From Palsa-295 sp963785585 (GTDB taxonomy: Bacteria > Acidobacteriota > Terriglobia > Acidiferrales > UBA7541), in contig CAWAVW010000001.1 in assembly GCA_963785585.1 (NCBI GenBank), positions 434,001 through 498,000 of the forward strand: a stretch of 64,000 nucleotides of DNA, in the 5' to 3' direction. A program made the position numbers and the translations under genes. Below the pieces are notes generated by a model. The model did no database searches. It saw only the letters and a list, made by a program, of their open reading frames with translations, and had not been told where the DNA came from. Of the stretch, positions 19,579 through 28,384 are shown one piece after another. How positions within the stretch are numbered: position 1 is the stretch's first letter; every line of letters starts with the position of its first letter.

Positions 19579-20349
19579 CTACTGGGCGTCCGTCACTTTG
19601 CCGTTCATAAACGTCACTTTCAGATCCTTATAGACGTACAGCTGCTTCGCGCCCAAATTGACGATCTTGTCAGGCTGCCCGAGAATCCCCACCACCTGAT
19701 CGGGCGTCATCCCCATTTGCACCGATGCCGGCGGCTGCGCTGGCGCGGGGGCCGGCGCTGCCGCCGCCGGAGCCGCCTGCTGCTGTCCGCCCTGAGCCTG
19801 CTGCGCGTCTCCTCCGCCGGTGTCTTCCGTGAACACCTGGCCGATCAGATCCGCCACCTGGCCGGAATCCGCCGATTCCAAATATCCCTTCGGATAGTGA
19901 AACACCACCTGCGATTTCATCTGCGAAGCCGACTGCACGTTGTTGCACGAATCGCATTCCACGATCGAGAAAATCACTTTCTCGTCTTTCGGAATAACTT
20001 CAATGTGCGTCACGTACACCTTCTCACCGGAGTTGATGTACTTCGAAACCTTCGCCACCGACAGCTTGCACATCGTGTTGGGCGGCTTCAAATTCCCGTC
20101 CTGAAAGTGTGACGGGCAGAAAACCACGTTGTTGTACGGCACGCCCAGCACTCCGCTCTTCTGCAGCACCAGCACTTTCCCCGGCGACACCACCACATCG
20201 CCCGTCGAATCGCTGCCCATCTTCGTCAGCGTGTACTGCTTTTCCAGGTCCGCTTGCAGCGTGCCTTGCGCCTGCGCGATCGCGCCCGCACCCGAAACCG
20301 CCAACAGCATCGCACTCGCTCGAACCATCCAGCCAAATCTCGCAATCAT
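19579..20349 (-). CDS. Secreted protein of unknown function with C-terminal BamE/SmpA-like repeat
   Basis: A 256-residue protein with a signal peptide ending GAIAQAQG. The central part (about residues 30-170) has four cysteines (FCPSHF, MCKL, CDSC) and no motif I can name. A Gln/Ala/Pro linker (QQAQGGQQQAAPAAAAPAPAPAQ) leads to a C-terminal segment MTPDQVVGILGQPDKIVNLGAKQLYVYKDLKVTFMNGKV, which resembles the short SmpA/BamE-type module found in many secreted acidobacterial proteins. A strong Shine-Dalgarno sequence (AGGAGG) precedes the ATG. It lies 180 bp downstream of another secreted protein on the same strand, so the two may be co-expressed envelope components. Function unknown. Confidence 0.7.
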   Translation of the reverse strand: MIARFGWMVRASAMLLAVSGAGAIAQAQGTLQADLEKQYTLTKMGSDSTGDVVVSPGKVLVLQKSGVLGVPYNNVVFCPSHFQDGNLKPPNTMCKLSVAKVSKYINSGEKVYVTHIEVIPKDEKVIFSIVECDSCNNVQSASQMKSQVVFHYPKGYLESADSGQVADLIGQVFTEDTGGGDAQQAQGGQQQAAPAAAAPAPAPAQPPASVQMGMTPDQVVGILGQPDKIVNLGAKQLYVYKDLKVTFMNGKVTDAQ

Positions 20350-20529
20350 TGAAAAATCCTCCTGGAAGTCGAACCTGACAGCGAAGTCGCACCGACGATC
20401 GGCAACGGGAATTCGTCCGCCTGCTTTTTTCGCTCGGTCCCGCGCCGCTCACACGGAGCGCCGGTTCTCACCAATTCACCGGCGCTCCGCTCCTGCCATT
20501 CACCGCCCACCGCGCGTTGCTGTTTCCGG

Positions 20530-22230
20530 TCAGTCGTTGCCTTGTCCGGCCGGTGCCGCTGCCGTCTGTTGCACTTCCTTCTCGGCTTGATCCGCATCCG
20601 CTTCCTGGCTCGCCAGTTGTGATTGCACCGTCAAATCCGGCTGAACCTGCCCATCCGGATTCGGCGTCGTCGCCGTGCTCGGAGCCGCGGGTATTCCATT
20701 CTTCCCTTGGTTCTCCGCCAGCGTCTTCAAGCCCGAATCCAGAGTCTCGCGGAAGTGGTTGTGCATTTCCTGCAAGTCTTCCACCTGCACCGCCACCTGC
20801 GTTCCGGAATGGCAATCGCTCTTCTGGCTGCTACTCACCAGCACCTTCACGGCCTTGTTCGCATCCGCCGTGTCCTCGATTCGCGTCACCACGTCGCCCG
20901 GCGAAAGCGCGCATTCTGTTCCGTCCGCCGCCTGCTCCGTCAGCACGCTGCTCACGATGAACGTCCGGTGATTCGGATCGAGCGCCGCCGGAGTTTCTTC
21001 CGGAGGCGTTGCGCCCGCATCTGCCGACGCCGTCGTGTTTGTCGCCGCCGTCTTCGGTGCGGACGCTTGCGCCGCAGCGGCATCCTTTTCCGCCGCCAGC
21101 TGCGCCTTCACTTCCTCGGCGATCGCTTCCTTTACTTCCGGTGTCAACGCCGGTGACGATCCCGCCGCCGGAGCCGCATTGCTGTTGTCGATCGATCCCT
21201 GCGCCGGGCCCGCTGCCGCTGCATTTGCGTTTGCCGCCGCCGCATTCGCATTGGCTGCCGCCGCGTTTGCATTCGCCGCTGCCGCATTGGCGTTCGCTGC
21301 CTGCGCTTCATACGCCGCCTGCAAATTCTGGCTGATCACGTAATCCGTCATCCACAGCGCCGCGCTCGCATACACCGGATACGGATTGAAATAATATCCG
21401 TAGTATCCGTACCACGGCGCAGCTCCCCAGCCCCATGAGTACACCACCGGCGCCGCCCACGGGTTGTACGCCCAGCCGTAAAATCCCGGATTGTAGTAAT
21501 ACGGCGATACATATCCGTAGTAGTAACCGCCGTGGTAGTAGTATCCGCGGTATCCGTACGCGTACGCCCGTCCGCCCCGGTAATACGTCCGCCGCATATA
21601 CGCGTGTCCGCCGCGGTAATACGGATGTTCCGCGTACCCGCCGTGCCGCCCTTCGCTCACCAGGCGCCCGTGATTCGGCAGCGACGAAGTCACTCGTCGC
21701 GCTCCGTTCGGCGCGCGGTTGATCGTCGCGCCCTTCGAGGTTTGAATGGACGTCACCCGGCCCTTTGCGTCCGTATGCGCCGTCGTTCCGCTCGCGGTCG
21801 TGATCGTCTTCGACCCGCCCTTGCCCGTCGTCACGCCCGGTTTCGCAGCGCCTGTCGTCCCTCTAGCGGCCGTATTCGTCGCACCGCCGGTTCGTCCCGT
21901 CGTCGCCGAAGTATTGGTCCTCGCGGTGCCCGCCGTTGTCGCTGTCCCACGGTTGGCCGTTCCCGTCGTGCCGGTTCCTCGATTCGCGGTTCCCGTTGTT
22001 CCGGCCGCCCCGCCGGGTCGTGTTCCGCCCGGCGTCGTCCCGCCCGGTCTTGCGCCTCCGGGCGCCGCCGCCGGCGCTTTCGCCGGTGCCTTCGGTGCTG
22101 CCGCGGGAGCCTTCGGCGCGCTCGGCGCGGACTTGGTCTTCTGCGCCGAAGCGAATCCCGGCGCAATCACGAACGCCAAAATCACCAACATCCACCGCAT
22201 CATTTGTTGTTTCACATTACTCGGCTTCAT
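20530..22230 (-). CDS. Secreted low-complexity protein: basic/Gly-Thr region, Tyr-Gly region, Ala-Asn repeats
   Basis: About 566 residues from an ATG preceded by AGGAGG (the frame itself opens at 22305). After a signal peptide (MMRWMLVILAFVIAPGFASAQ) come an Ala-Pro-Lys-rich stretch and Gly-Thr-Arg repeats (GTTGTANRGT). A Tyr/Gly/Trp-rich block of about 90 residues follows (GYRGYYYHGGYYYGYVSPYYY), then four ANANAAA heptads. The C-terminal domain has paired cysteines (GTECALSPGD...SDCHSGTQVAVQVEDLQEMHNHF). The composition suggests a cell-surface or matrix protein, but I recognise only disordered and repeat regions plus an unnamed C-terminal domain. It lies between the anti-sigma factor and a second secreted protein. 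Confidence 0.7.
   Translation of the reverse strand: MKPSNVKQQMMRWMLVILAFVIAPGFASAQKTKSAPSAPKAPAAAPKAPAKAPAAAPGGARPGGTTPGGTRPGGAAGTTGTANRGTGTTGTANRGTATTAGTARTNTSATTGRTGGATNTAARGTTGAAKPGVTTGKGGSKTITTASGTTAHTDAKGRVTSIQTSKGATINRAPNGARRVTSSLPNHGRLVSEGRHGGYAEHPYYRGGHAYMRRTYYRGGRAYAYGYRGYYYHGGYYYGYVSPYYYNPGFYGWAYNPWAAPVVYSWGWGAAPWYGYYGYYFNPYPVYASAALWMTDYVISQNLQAAYEAQAANANAAAANANAAAANANAAAANANAAAAGPAQGSIDNSNAAPAAGSSPALTPEVKEAIAEEVKAQLAAEKDAAAAQASAPKTAATNTTASADAGATPPEETPAALDPNHRTFIVSSVLTEQAADGTECALSPGDVVTRIEDTADANKAVKVLVSSSQKSDCHSGTQVAVQVEDLQEMHNHFRETLDSGLKTLAENQGKNGIPAAPSTATTPNPDGQVQPDLTVQSQLASQEADADQAEKEVQQTAAAPAGQGND
21212..21295 (-). repeat. Four 21-bp tandem repeats encoding Ala-Asn heptads
   Basis: Four consecutive 21-bp units inside the secreted low-complexity protein each encode a seven-residue Ala/Asn unit (ANANAAA). 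The DNA copies differ at many third positions while the peptide is unchanged, so the repeat is conserved at protein level and is not a recent slippage product. Confidence 0.8.
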
Positions 22231-22436
22231 CACTGCCTCCTGATCTCGGCCAATCTGGTCCTGCGTGTTCCCCGATTTCGTTGGGACTTCTCCCTCTACT
22301 CGCATTGCGCATTCCGAAGGAAAAAACCGTCAACCCCAGGAGGCTTCCAGTCTGCATTCCCCGTTCCTGCTGATCACAACGTGCGAACTCCCGGAATTCC
22401 ACAACTGCCCGTAAATTTTCTAAGTCGACCGGAACG

Positions 22437-23840
22437 CTACTTTTGCGGCTGCCCTGCCGCTCCCTCCGCCGTCCTTTCGTACACCGCGGCGCCGCTCAGC
22501 CACATTTCCTGCACCTGCCCTGCGTCAAACGCCACCCCGACGCCCCCGCCCGAGTTTCCCGCCGAACTTGCCGCTCCGCTCGCACCCTTCAGCGCATAGT
22601 GCGTTCCGCGCATCACGATGCCCTGAATGTAAAGCGACGTCTTTCCGCCCGCCACTTTTCCCGCGCCATCAATCTCCGTATCTTTTGCGACCACGTCCAC
22701 TCCCGCTCGCGTGATCGGCTCGAGCAACGATCCTTGGAACGTAAAACTTCCGTCCGACTCGCGCGCCACCGACCGGAATACGATCCACACGCGCGTGCCG
22801 GCATCGAGCCGGATCGCCGCCGGCAACGCGGCGCCGCGCGCGCTACTCGCACTCCGTCCCGCAAAGCCGCGCGATAACCTCGCCGTTGTCAACGTCACCG
22901 ACGTAAGCTCGCTCGCCGGGCCCGGCGATGTTACCACCGGCGCGCCGCCGTTCGATGCGCTCACCGCATTCGTTTCTCCCGGCGCAACATCCGCACCACC
23001 CGCAACAGGCGCACCACTCGCAGTCCCCGCGTCGCCCGGTGGAGCAGCGGCAACAGGCAACTCGGAGCTCTGGTTTCCCGATGAGCGTTTTACGTCTGCG
23101 TCCTTCGCTTCCACCGCGCCACGATTCGCCGCCACTTCCGCGTTCGTTTCTGCCGCCGGTTTCGGCTTCGTCGAATTCCTTGGATTTGAATTTAGAACGG
23201 GCGCTTGCCTCTCGCTCGCCTCCGCCGTGCTCGGCGATTCATTCGCCGCCGCGCCGCTCGCCCCATGATTCGCCACGGCAATCGGCGGCAACATCGACGC
23301 ATCCGGCGCTTTCTGTGCCGCCACAGACGGCGTCGCCGTTGGAGCATTCTCAGCCGCCGTTGGCGCTTCGGGCGCGCTCACCGCTCCGCGCCGCGCCACA
23401 TAAATTCCCGCGCTCACCAGCATCGCCACCAAAGCCGCCGCAGCCCACTGCGTCCGCCAAAACGCAAATCGAAATCCGCGCTCAGCCTCCGCACCCGCAT
23501 CCGCAGGACGCAAGCCCCGCGCGCCGGCCTTCGCCGCTTTCCGCAAAAACGCGTCGGTCTGAATCTGCAGCCGCTTCTCGGCGTTCACCCACTCTTCTTC
23601 GACCACCGCGTCCGCCGCGCCCGTTCCCGCGACGCCAAATTTCACCAGCCGGTCGCGCAGCTCCGCGCAATCGCTACACTCCTCAATGTGCTTCTCCACC
23701 GCGCCGCCCACAAATCCGCTCGCCGCGCCCTGTACGTAAGCGTCCATCGTCGCCGCATCCGGACACGCGCCCGCCGCACGCCGCGCGCTCTGCGCCATTC
23801 GCTCCAGAAAATTTTCTTCCGTCCACGCTGTCGTCATCAA
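22437..23840 (-). CDS. Anti-sigma factor with zinc-binding (ZAS-like) N-terminus and large periplasmic region
   Basis: 467 residues. The N-terminus has a putative zinc-binding anti-sigma domain: HIEECSDCAEL near residues 50-60, the HxxxCxxC signature. A single transmembrane helix (WAAAALVAMLVSAGIYVA) lies near residues 131-148. The periplasmic part is Ala/Pro/Ser-rich and ends in an approximately 130-residue beta-rich domain (TRVWIVFRSVARESDGSFTFQGSLLEPI). It should hold the adjacent ECF sigma factor inactive at the inner membrane until an envelope signal arrives. The gene begins 54 bp after the sigma factor stop, the usual sigma/anti-sigma arrangement. The C-terminal domain resembles those of other acidobacterial anti-sigma factors, but I cannot name it. 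Confidence 0.82.
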   Translation of the reverse strand: MMTTAWTEENFLERMAQSARRAAGACPDAATMDAYVQGAASGFVGGAVEKHIEECSDCAELRDRLVKFGVAGTGAADAVVEEEWVNAEKRLQIQTDAFLRKAAKAGARGLRPADAGAEAERGFRFAFWRTQWAAAALVAMLVSAGIYVARRGAVSAPEAPTAAENAPTATPSVAAQKAPDASMLPPIAVANHGASGAAANESPSTAEASERQAPVLNSNPRNSTKPKPAAETNAEVAANRGAVEAKDADVKRSSGNQSSELPVAAAPPGDAGTASGAPVAGGADVAPGETNAVSASNGGAPVVTSPGPASELTSVTLTTARLSRGFAGRSASSARGAALPAAIRLDAGTRVWIVFRSVARESDGSFTFQGSLLEPITRAGVDVVAKDTEIDGAGKVAGGKTSLYIQGIVMRGTHYALKGASGAASSAGNSGGGVGVAFDAGQVQEMWLSGAAVYERTAEGAAGQPQK

Positions 23841-23894
23841 TTCGTCCGCGTCGCCCGCGCCATCCGCATCATCCGCGCCAAAAACTCTCGGCCG

Positions 23895-24494
23895 TTAATT
23901 CCCCATCCGCTTCACAGTCCCTTCAATCCGCAACCACAACGCCCGCCGCCCATTCTGCAAATGCGACTTCACCGCCGGCACCGACATTCCCGTCTTCATC
24001 GCCGTCTCTTCGTACGAATAACCCTCGATCTTCAGCTCCAGGCATTGCCGCTGCGCTTCCGGCAACTGCTTCATTTCTTCCTGCACCCGCGCGGCCACCA
24101 GGCTTGCATCCGACTCCGGATCCGCCGACTGCCGCGCCGGCAACTCATCCACCTCGCGCTCCTCGTCGCGGCCCCCCTCATTCTTCCGCTTCCGCCACTG
24201 GTCGATGCAAACGTTCCTCGAAATCCGCATCAGCCAGCCGCAAAAATCTCCGCCCGCGTAGCGTCCCACATTCTGAAACGCCTTTAAAAACGCTTCCTGC
24301 GTCGCATCCTCGGCCGCGGCGCCTTCTCCGTAAAACCGCCTGCACGACCAGTACACCTTCTTCCGGTGCCGCGCGAAAAGCTCCGCAAAATACGTCGCAT
24401 CCTTCGTCGCCCGGAACTTCCAGACCAACTCATCGTCACTCAGCGGCTCCGGCCCGGCCCCAGACGCACCACTTCGCTGCGCTCCTACCTCCAT
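23895..24494 (-). CDS. ECF-type RNA polymerase sigma factor
   Basis: 199 residues with the two-domain ECF layout. Sigma region 2 runs from about residue 20 to 100 (YFAELFARHRKKVYWSCRRF, EDATQEAFLKAF, FCGWLMRISRNVCIDQWRKRK). Sigma region 4 runs from about 135 to 190 (LPEAQRQCLELKIEGYSYEETAMKTGMSVPAVKSHLQNGRRAL), with a recognisable helix-turn-helix. It directs RNA polymerase to a specific regulon, probably cell envelope, under control of the membrane anti-sigma factor just downstream. The likely start is the ATG at 24494, with GGAGG nearby. Possible targets include the secreted proteins downstream on the same strand; that is inference. Confidence 0.92.
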   Translation of the reverse strand: MEVGAQRSGASGAGPEPLSDDELVWKFRATKDATYFAELFARHRKKVYWSCRRFYGEGAAAEDATQEAFLKAFQNVGRYAGGDFCGWLMRISRNVCIDQWRKRKNEGGRDEEREVDELPARQSADPESDASLVAARVQEEMKQLPEAQRQCLELKIEGYSYEETAMKTGMSVPAVKSHLQNGRRALWLRIEGTVKRMGN

Positions 24495-24810
24495 AACGTG
24501 CAGGCGTCCCCAATTCCATACGTCCCATGGAAAATATTGAAGCTATTTTCGCGCATGCTGGCGGACTTCATCGCCCGCCCACCTCAATCCGCAGCCGGAA
24601 CTTCTCGAAAATCGCCGCCCGCAACCCGAACCGCGCACACCCGTCCCGCAATCTCGGTACACGGATTTCAAACCGTCGCGTCGGACACCGCATCAGGCTC
24701 ACCCAACCGGCGCAGCAAACGAGGAAATCGAACGGGGGCTTACCGGTTATATCAGGCCGGAATCCCGCAAAAGATAAGCCATCGCCACGCCCCTGTCAAC
24801 GCCGCGCCCA
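24495..24810. other. Intergenic region before the ECF sigma factor; no gene seen
   Basis: About 316 bp between the small membrane-anchored protein and the sigma factor, both on the minus strand. It presumably holds the sigma factor promoter, but I see no strong -35/-10 pair, no terminator and no plausible coding sequence. Confidence 0.5.
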
Positions 24811-25245
24811 TCACTTCAAAGCACAACTCGCGGGCGCCGTCTTCCCCACCGCCGGCGAATCCAGAAATTTCGAATCCTCGCCGACCATCGCGTACAGCGC
24901 ATACGCGCTCTCGTCGATCTTAGGACTCGCCCCGCGATACGCGTACGCCAGATCCGCGTCGCCATCCGCAAACACATTCCAATCGAATCGCACCGTCCCG
25001 CATCCCGGCACCGCCACCGAATACGTCACCGCTTTGCATCCCGCGCGCTCGCCTTCGGCGCACGCTCCCTCGCTCCACGCCCCGCCGCGATACTCCGGAT
25101 AAAACACAAAATGCTTCCGCACCACGGCTACCGGATCCTTCGCCTGATGCTGAATCCACGCCACCGCGCCCCACCCCAGCGCGCACGCCGCCACCAGCCC
25201 GCCCACCAGCCACTTCTCCCACGCCGGAATCTTCCTCTCGCTCAC
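24811..25245 (-). CDS. Small membrane-anchored protein of unknown function
   Basis: About 144 residues. A GTG at 25245 preceded by AGGAGG is preferred over the TTG at 25269. One transmembrane helix (WLVGGLVAACALGWGAVAWI) lies near the N-terminus, followed by an approximately 110-residue extracytoplasmic domain with four cysteines (GACAEGERAGC, VPGCGTV, ASCALK) that could form disulfides. I do not recognise the family. It is divergent from the Ser/Thr kinase gene, with about 265 bp between them. Confidence 0.6.
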   Translation of the reverse strand: MSERKIPAWEKWLVGGLVAACALGWGAVAWIQHQAKDPVAVVRKHFVFYPEYRGGAWSEGACAEGERAGCKAVTYSVAVPGCGTVRFDWNVFADGDADLAYAYRGASPKIDESAYALYAMVGEDSKFLDSPAVGKTAPASCALK

Positions 25246-25510
25246 TCGCGCCCCTTCCTCCTGCCGCAAAATCTAACCGATGCGCCCGCGCCAAAATCCG
25301 CTGCCCGCTCGCTTCATTCGCACACAACCTCGGCGCCTCTTTCTTAGAGTGCGGTCGCTTGCCACGCCTATAACGCCTGCACAAGTTCTCTCAAACTTTC
25401 CTCGGTGCTCTCGATGTCGCCCTCAACACCCCGCCTTTACTCTTCTGCCTCACAAGAAATGTCGTAGAATAACCGCGAATTCACCCGACCACGCAAGAGG
25501 CGCGTTCCGC

Positions 25511-27427
25511 ATGCCCAACGACGTCACCGGCGCCCGCAAAGGCGACTACATCATCCTCGGCACTCTCGGCGCCGGAGGCATGGGCAAAGTCTATAAAGTC
25601 CGCAATACGCTTTCCGATCGCGTCGAAGCCATGAAAGTCCTGCTGCCCGATCTTTCCGACCAGAAAGATCTCGCCGACCGCTTTCTCCGCGAAATCAAAG
25701 TTCTCGCCCACCTGCATCATCCCAACATCGCCGAGCTCCGCACCGCGCTCACCATCGACAATCAACTCGTCATGATCATGGAATACGTCGAAGGCGTCAC
25801 TCTCGCCGCCCGCCTCCACGAAGGCGAAATCCGCTACGCCGATACTCTCGCCTACATGGACCAGGTCCTCTCCGCGCTTGCCTACGCGCACGCCCAGCAC
25901 GTCGTCCATCGAGACATCAAGCCCGCCAACATGATCGTCACTCCGCAGGGCGTCACGAAATTAATGGACTTCGGCATCGCCCGCTCCGGAAACGACATGG
26001 CTCTCACCATGACCGGCACCACGCTCGGCTCGGTCGCCTACATGTCTCCCGAGCAGGTCCGCTGCGAACCCATCGACGGCCGCTCCGATCTCTACTCCAT
26101 CGGCGTCTCGCTCTACGAAATGATCACCGGCCAGCGCCCCTATGTGAGCGACAACAATTTCGAAATCATGCAGGCTCACCTGCAGGTGCCGCCCACTGAA
26201 CCGATCGAACTGAAGCCCGACATTCCTCCCGCGCTCGGCCAGTTGATCATGATGGCCATGGCCAAAGATCCCGCAAAGCGATTTCAAACCGCCGACGCCA
26301 TGCGAGCCGCGCTGAAATCCGTCGCGCCATTGGTCGGCGAACCCTCGCCCATCATCGCGCCCGCTCCCGCCGCCACCACCATCACCGCCGAATTCACGCC
26401 CGTGCCGCACGCGCCCGCCACGCCGCGCTCGGTCACCGCAAAACCCATCACCGCGCAGCCGCTGAAGCCGCCGCCCACAACGCCCCGCCCGCCCGTCACC
26501 GCGCGTCCCGTTCCTGCGCCGGCCGCTGCAACCATTCCCGCCGCCGCCTATTCCGCGCCGCCCCCGCCGCCGGGAATTCCCACAACGCCGATGCCCGCGG
26601 GAAATTTCACCACGCCGTATCCCGCTCCTGTTCCCGCGCCCGCGAAGAATCGCCGCACTCTGTTCGTCGTACTTGGCGTGATTGTATTTTTTCTTATCCT
26701 CGGTGGTGTCGCCATCTCGCGCGTTCTTCGCCTCGTTTCGGCGCCTGCGGCAAACACGGAGTCGGCTGCGAAAGTTGCGCCGCCCGTCGCTCCGAATACC
26801 AGTGACGACAAATCGTCCGATGCAAAATCGGACGACGCAAAATCAGACGACGCCGACGAGGTCGTCGAAAAAGCTCTGGCCGCTGCTGCCGTCGCGGCCG
26901 CAAGCGCCGCGAAAGACGGCAAGTCCGATCCCGGCGCCGCCGCGCTCAAAGCCCTTCCCTGCAAAGTCGAAGACTTTCAGTGCTGGAGCAAGCTCGACGC
27001 TTCGAACGCCGCGAAACATCCCGCGCCCAACGCGAACGCGAAGCGCTCCGCTCCGCCGGCAACTCCCAATTCCGGCGCGTCCGCTCCGCCGCCGGATAAT
27101 TCCGCCGACAACCAAACCTTCACCGCCACCAAAGCCGTCGAAGGCGCGCCCGATCCCAAAGCTCTGGTCGCCGTCGAACGCGAAGAAGTCGAACAACTCG
27201 CCGCTCGCGCTGCCGGCATCGACGCCAGCCTCGACGTGATCCGCAAACAGCAACAAGCGCAGGGCAACCAGCTTCCCGCCGACGTCACTTTCGCCCGCCA
27301 GCGCCTTGGCGCCGACCTGACCCGCGCCGAAGCCGCCCTTCGCGCCGCCGACGTCTTGAGCGCCCAGAAAATCATCGACCAGGCTCAGTCCGAAATCGCC
27401 AAGCTCGACAAATTCCTCGGCAAATAA
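25511..27427 (+). CDS. Membrane Ser/Thr protein kinase (PknB/Hanks type)
   Basis: 638 residues from the ATG at 25511 (the frame itself opens at 25280, which would be non-coding). The N-terminal kinase domain (about residues 12-270) is complete: GTLGAGGMGKVYK P-loop, EAMKVLL with the ATP-binding Lys, HRDIKPANMI catalytic loop, DFGIA metal-binding motif and MSPEQ. A long Pro/Ala/Thr-rich juxtamembrane linker follows, then one transmembrane helix (TLFVVLGVIVFFLILGGVAI). The Ala/Lys/Asp-rich extracytoplasmic region ends in a predicted coiled coil (about residues 555-635). There are no PASTA repeats, so this is not a cell-wall-sensing PknB. A -10-like TAGAAT lies at 25465-25470. Confidence 0.93.
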   Translation: MPNDVTGARKGDYIILGTLGAGGMGKVYKVRNTLSDRVEAMKVLLPDLSDQKDLADRFLREIKVLAHLHHPNIAELRTALTIDNQLVMIMEYVEGVTLAARLHEGEIRYADTLAYMDQVLSALAYAHAQHVVHRDIKPANMIVTPQGVTKLMDFGIARSGNDMALTMTGTTLGSVAYMSPEQVRCEPIDGRSDLYSIGVSLYEMITGQRPYVSDNNFEIMQAHLQVPPTEPIELKPDIPPALGQLIMMAMAKDPAKRFQTADAMRAALKSVAPLVGEPSPIIAPAPAATTITAEFTPVPHAPATPRSVTAKPITAQPLKPPPTTPRPPVTARPVPAPAAATIPAAAYSAPPPPPGIPTTPMPAGNFTTPYPAPVPAPAKNRRTLFVVLGVIVFFLILGGVAISRVLRLVSAPAANTESAAKVAPPVAPNTSDDKSSDAKSDDAKSDDADEVVEKALAAAAVAAASAAKDGKSDPGAAALKALPCKVEDFQCWSKLDASNAAKHPAPNANAKRSAPPATPNSGASAPPPDNSADNQTFTATKAVEGAPDPKALVAVEREEVEQLAARAAGIDASLDVIRKQQQAQGNQLPADVTFARQRLGADLTRAEAALRAADVLSAQKIIDQAQSEIAKLDKFLGK

Positions 27428-27440
27428 TCCGCGCGCGCCA

Positions 27441-27632
27441 CTTTCGCCCTCGCCTTTGCCTTTGACTTGCGTGCTCGTCGCCGTTACTCATGCCGCCATC
27501 TCGCACCCTCCTTGTTCTCCGCCTTTCTCGGTGTTCTCTGTGTAATGTTCCACGTTTTTGACTTTGCCTTCGCCTTCGGTTTTGACTCTGCCTTTGCCTT
27601 TACCTTCGCCGTCGCCTTTGCCCTCGCCTCGC
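27441..27632. repeat. Degenerate hexamer-type low-complexity tract
   Basis: Between the kinase and the DinB gene the sequence is dominated by variants of gcctttgccttc, especially 27555-27632. It is compositionally odd compared with its neighbours (pyrimidine-rich on this strand), opens a spurious frame and shows no gene. Confidence 0.6.
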
Positions 27633-27662
27633 CACCATGAAACAATATCCACGGAGAAAACC

Positions 27663-28190
27663 ATGATCGGACGCCCGCAACCCACCGAATTCGCGCCCTT
27701 CTACGCGAACTACGTCCACCAGGCCGTTGGCGTGAATCCCGTCGTCATGATCGAAACGCAACTTGCCGACGCGCTGCAATTTCTCTCGACGGTCTCCGAG
27801 GAAAAATCCCTTCACCGCTACGCCCCCGAAAAATGGTCGATGCGCGAAGTCCTCAACCACCTTACAGACACCGAACGGTCCTTCGCTTACCGCGCTCTGT
27901 GGTTCGCACGAGGCTTCACCGAACCTCTGCCCGGCTACGATCAAAATACCGGCGTCGCGGGCGCCGCAGCCGATCGAATTTCCTGGGCCGATCACATCGA
28001 CGAATTCCGCGCCGTCCGCCTGGCTACCATTTCGCTGTTCAAAAATCTTCCGCCGGAGGCGTGGCTGCGCACCGGCGTCGCCTCCGGCAATCCCTTCACC
28101 GTCCGCGCTCTCGCCTTCATCATCCCCGGGCACGTCGCCCATCACCTCGCCATCCTCCGCGACCGCTACCAAACACCGGTATCGCCATAA
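27663..28190 (+). CDS. DinB-family protein (DinB/YfiT-like metal-binding fold)
   Basis: 175 residues from the ATG at 27663; the longer frame upstream runs through a low-complexity tract and is not credible. The four-helix DinB fold is suggested by WSMREVLNHLTDTERSFAYRAL with the first metal-ligand His, and the closing GHVAHHLAILRDRY with further His ligands. Members act as thiol-dependent S-transferases or are of unknown function, and many are stress-induced. The preceding GGAGAAAACC serves as ribosome-binding site. It follows the kinase on the same strand at a distance of 235 bp, so independent transcription is likely. Confidence 0.85.
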   Translation: MIGRPQPTEFAPFYANYVHQAVGVNPVVMIETQLADALQFLSTVSEEKSLHRYAPEKWSMREVLNHLTDTERSFAYRALWFARGFTEPLPGYDQNTGVAGAAADRISWADHIDEFRAVRLATISLFKNLPPEAWLRTGVASGNPFTVRALAFIIPGHVAHHLAILRDRYQTPVSP

Positions 28191-28312
28191 CCGCCACGGT
28201 CGAACCGCGTGCGACGGGCTTCAGCCGTCCCGTGGCCCTGTCTCTCGCCGCAACTGTGCCCGGTGTAACAGCAAGCCAATCCACTGCCCAAACACGCCCC
28301 GTACGAGCTCCG

Positions 28313-28350
28313 ACTAAAAACCTGTACCTTCGTACAGGTGCCTTTTTAGT
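28313..28350 (+). terminator. Intrinsic terminator after the DinB-family gene
   Basis: A hairpin with stem CCTGTAC/GTACAGG (28321-28327 and 28332-28338) is extended by complementary A-rich and T-rich arms (actaaaaa and tttttagt). This gives a U-tract on the plus strand and possibly on the minus strand too. Confidence 0.75.
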
Positions 28351-28384
28351 CCACGTGTGCTACCGTTCCTTAGGAGTTAACACA

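Noticed and set aside
22928..24496. A 522-codon Pro/Ser-rich frame over the sigma and anti-sigma genes
   Set aside because: Shadow of two well-supported minus-strand genes.
25280..25510. Upstream extension of the Ser/Thr kinase frame
   Set aside because: No domain, no conserved start; the kinase domain begins right after the ATG at 25511 and a -10-like element lies within this stretch.
27833..28384. Upstream extension of the CxxC/HTH protein frame
   Set aside because: It overlaps the DinB gene and a terminator; TAGGAG before 28385 marks the real start.
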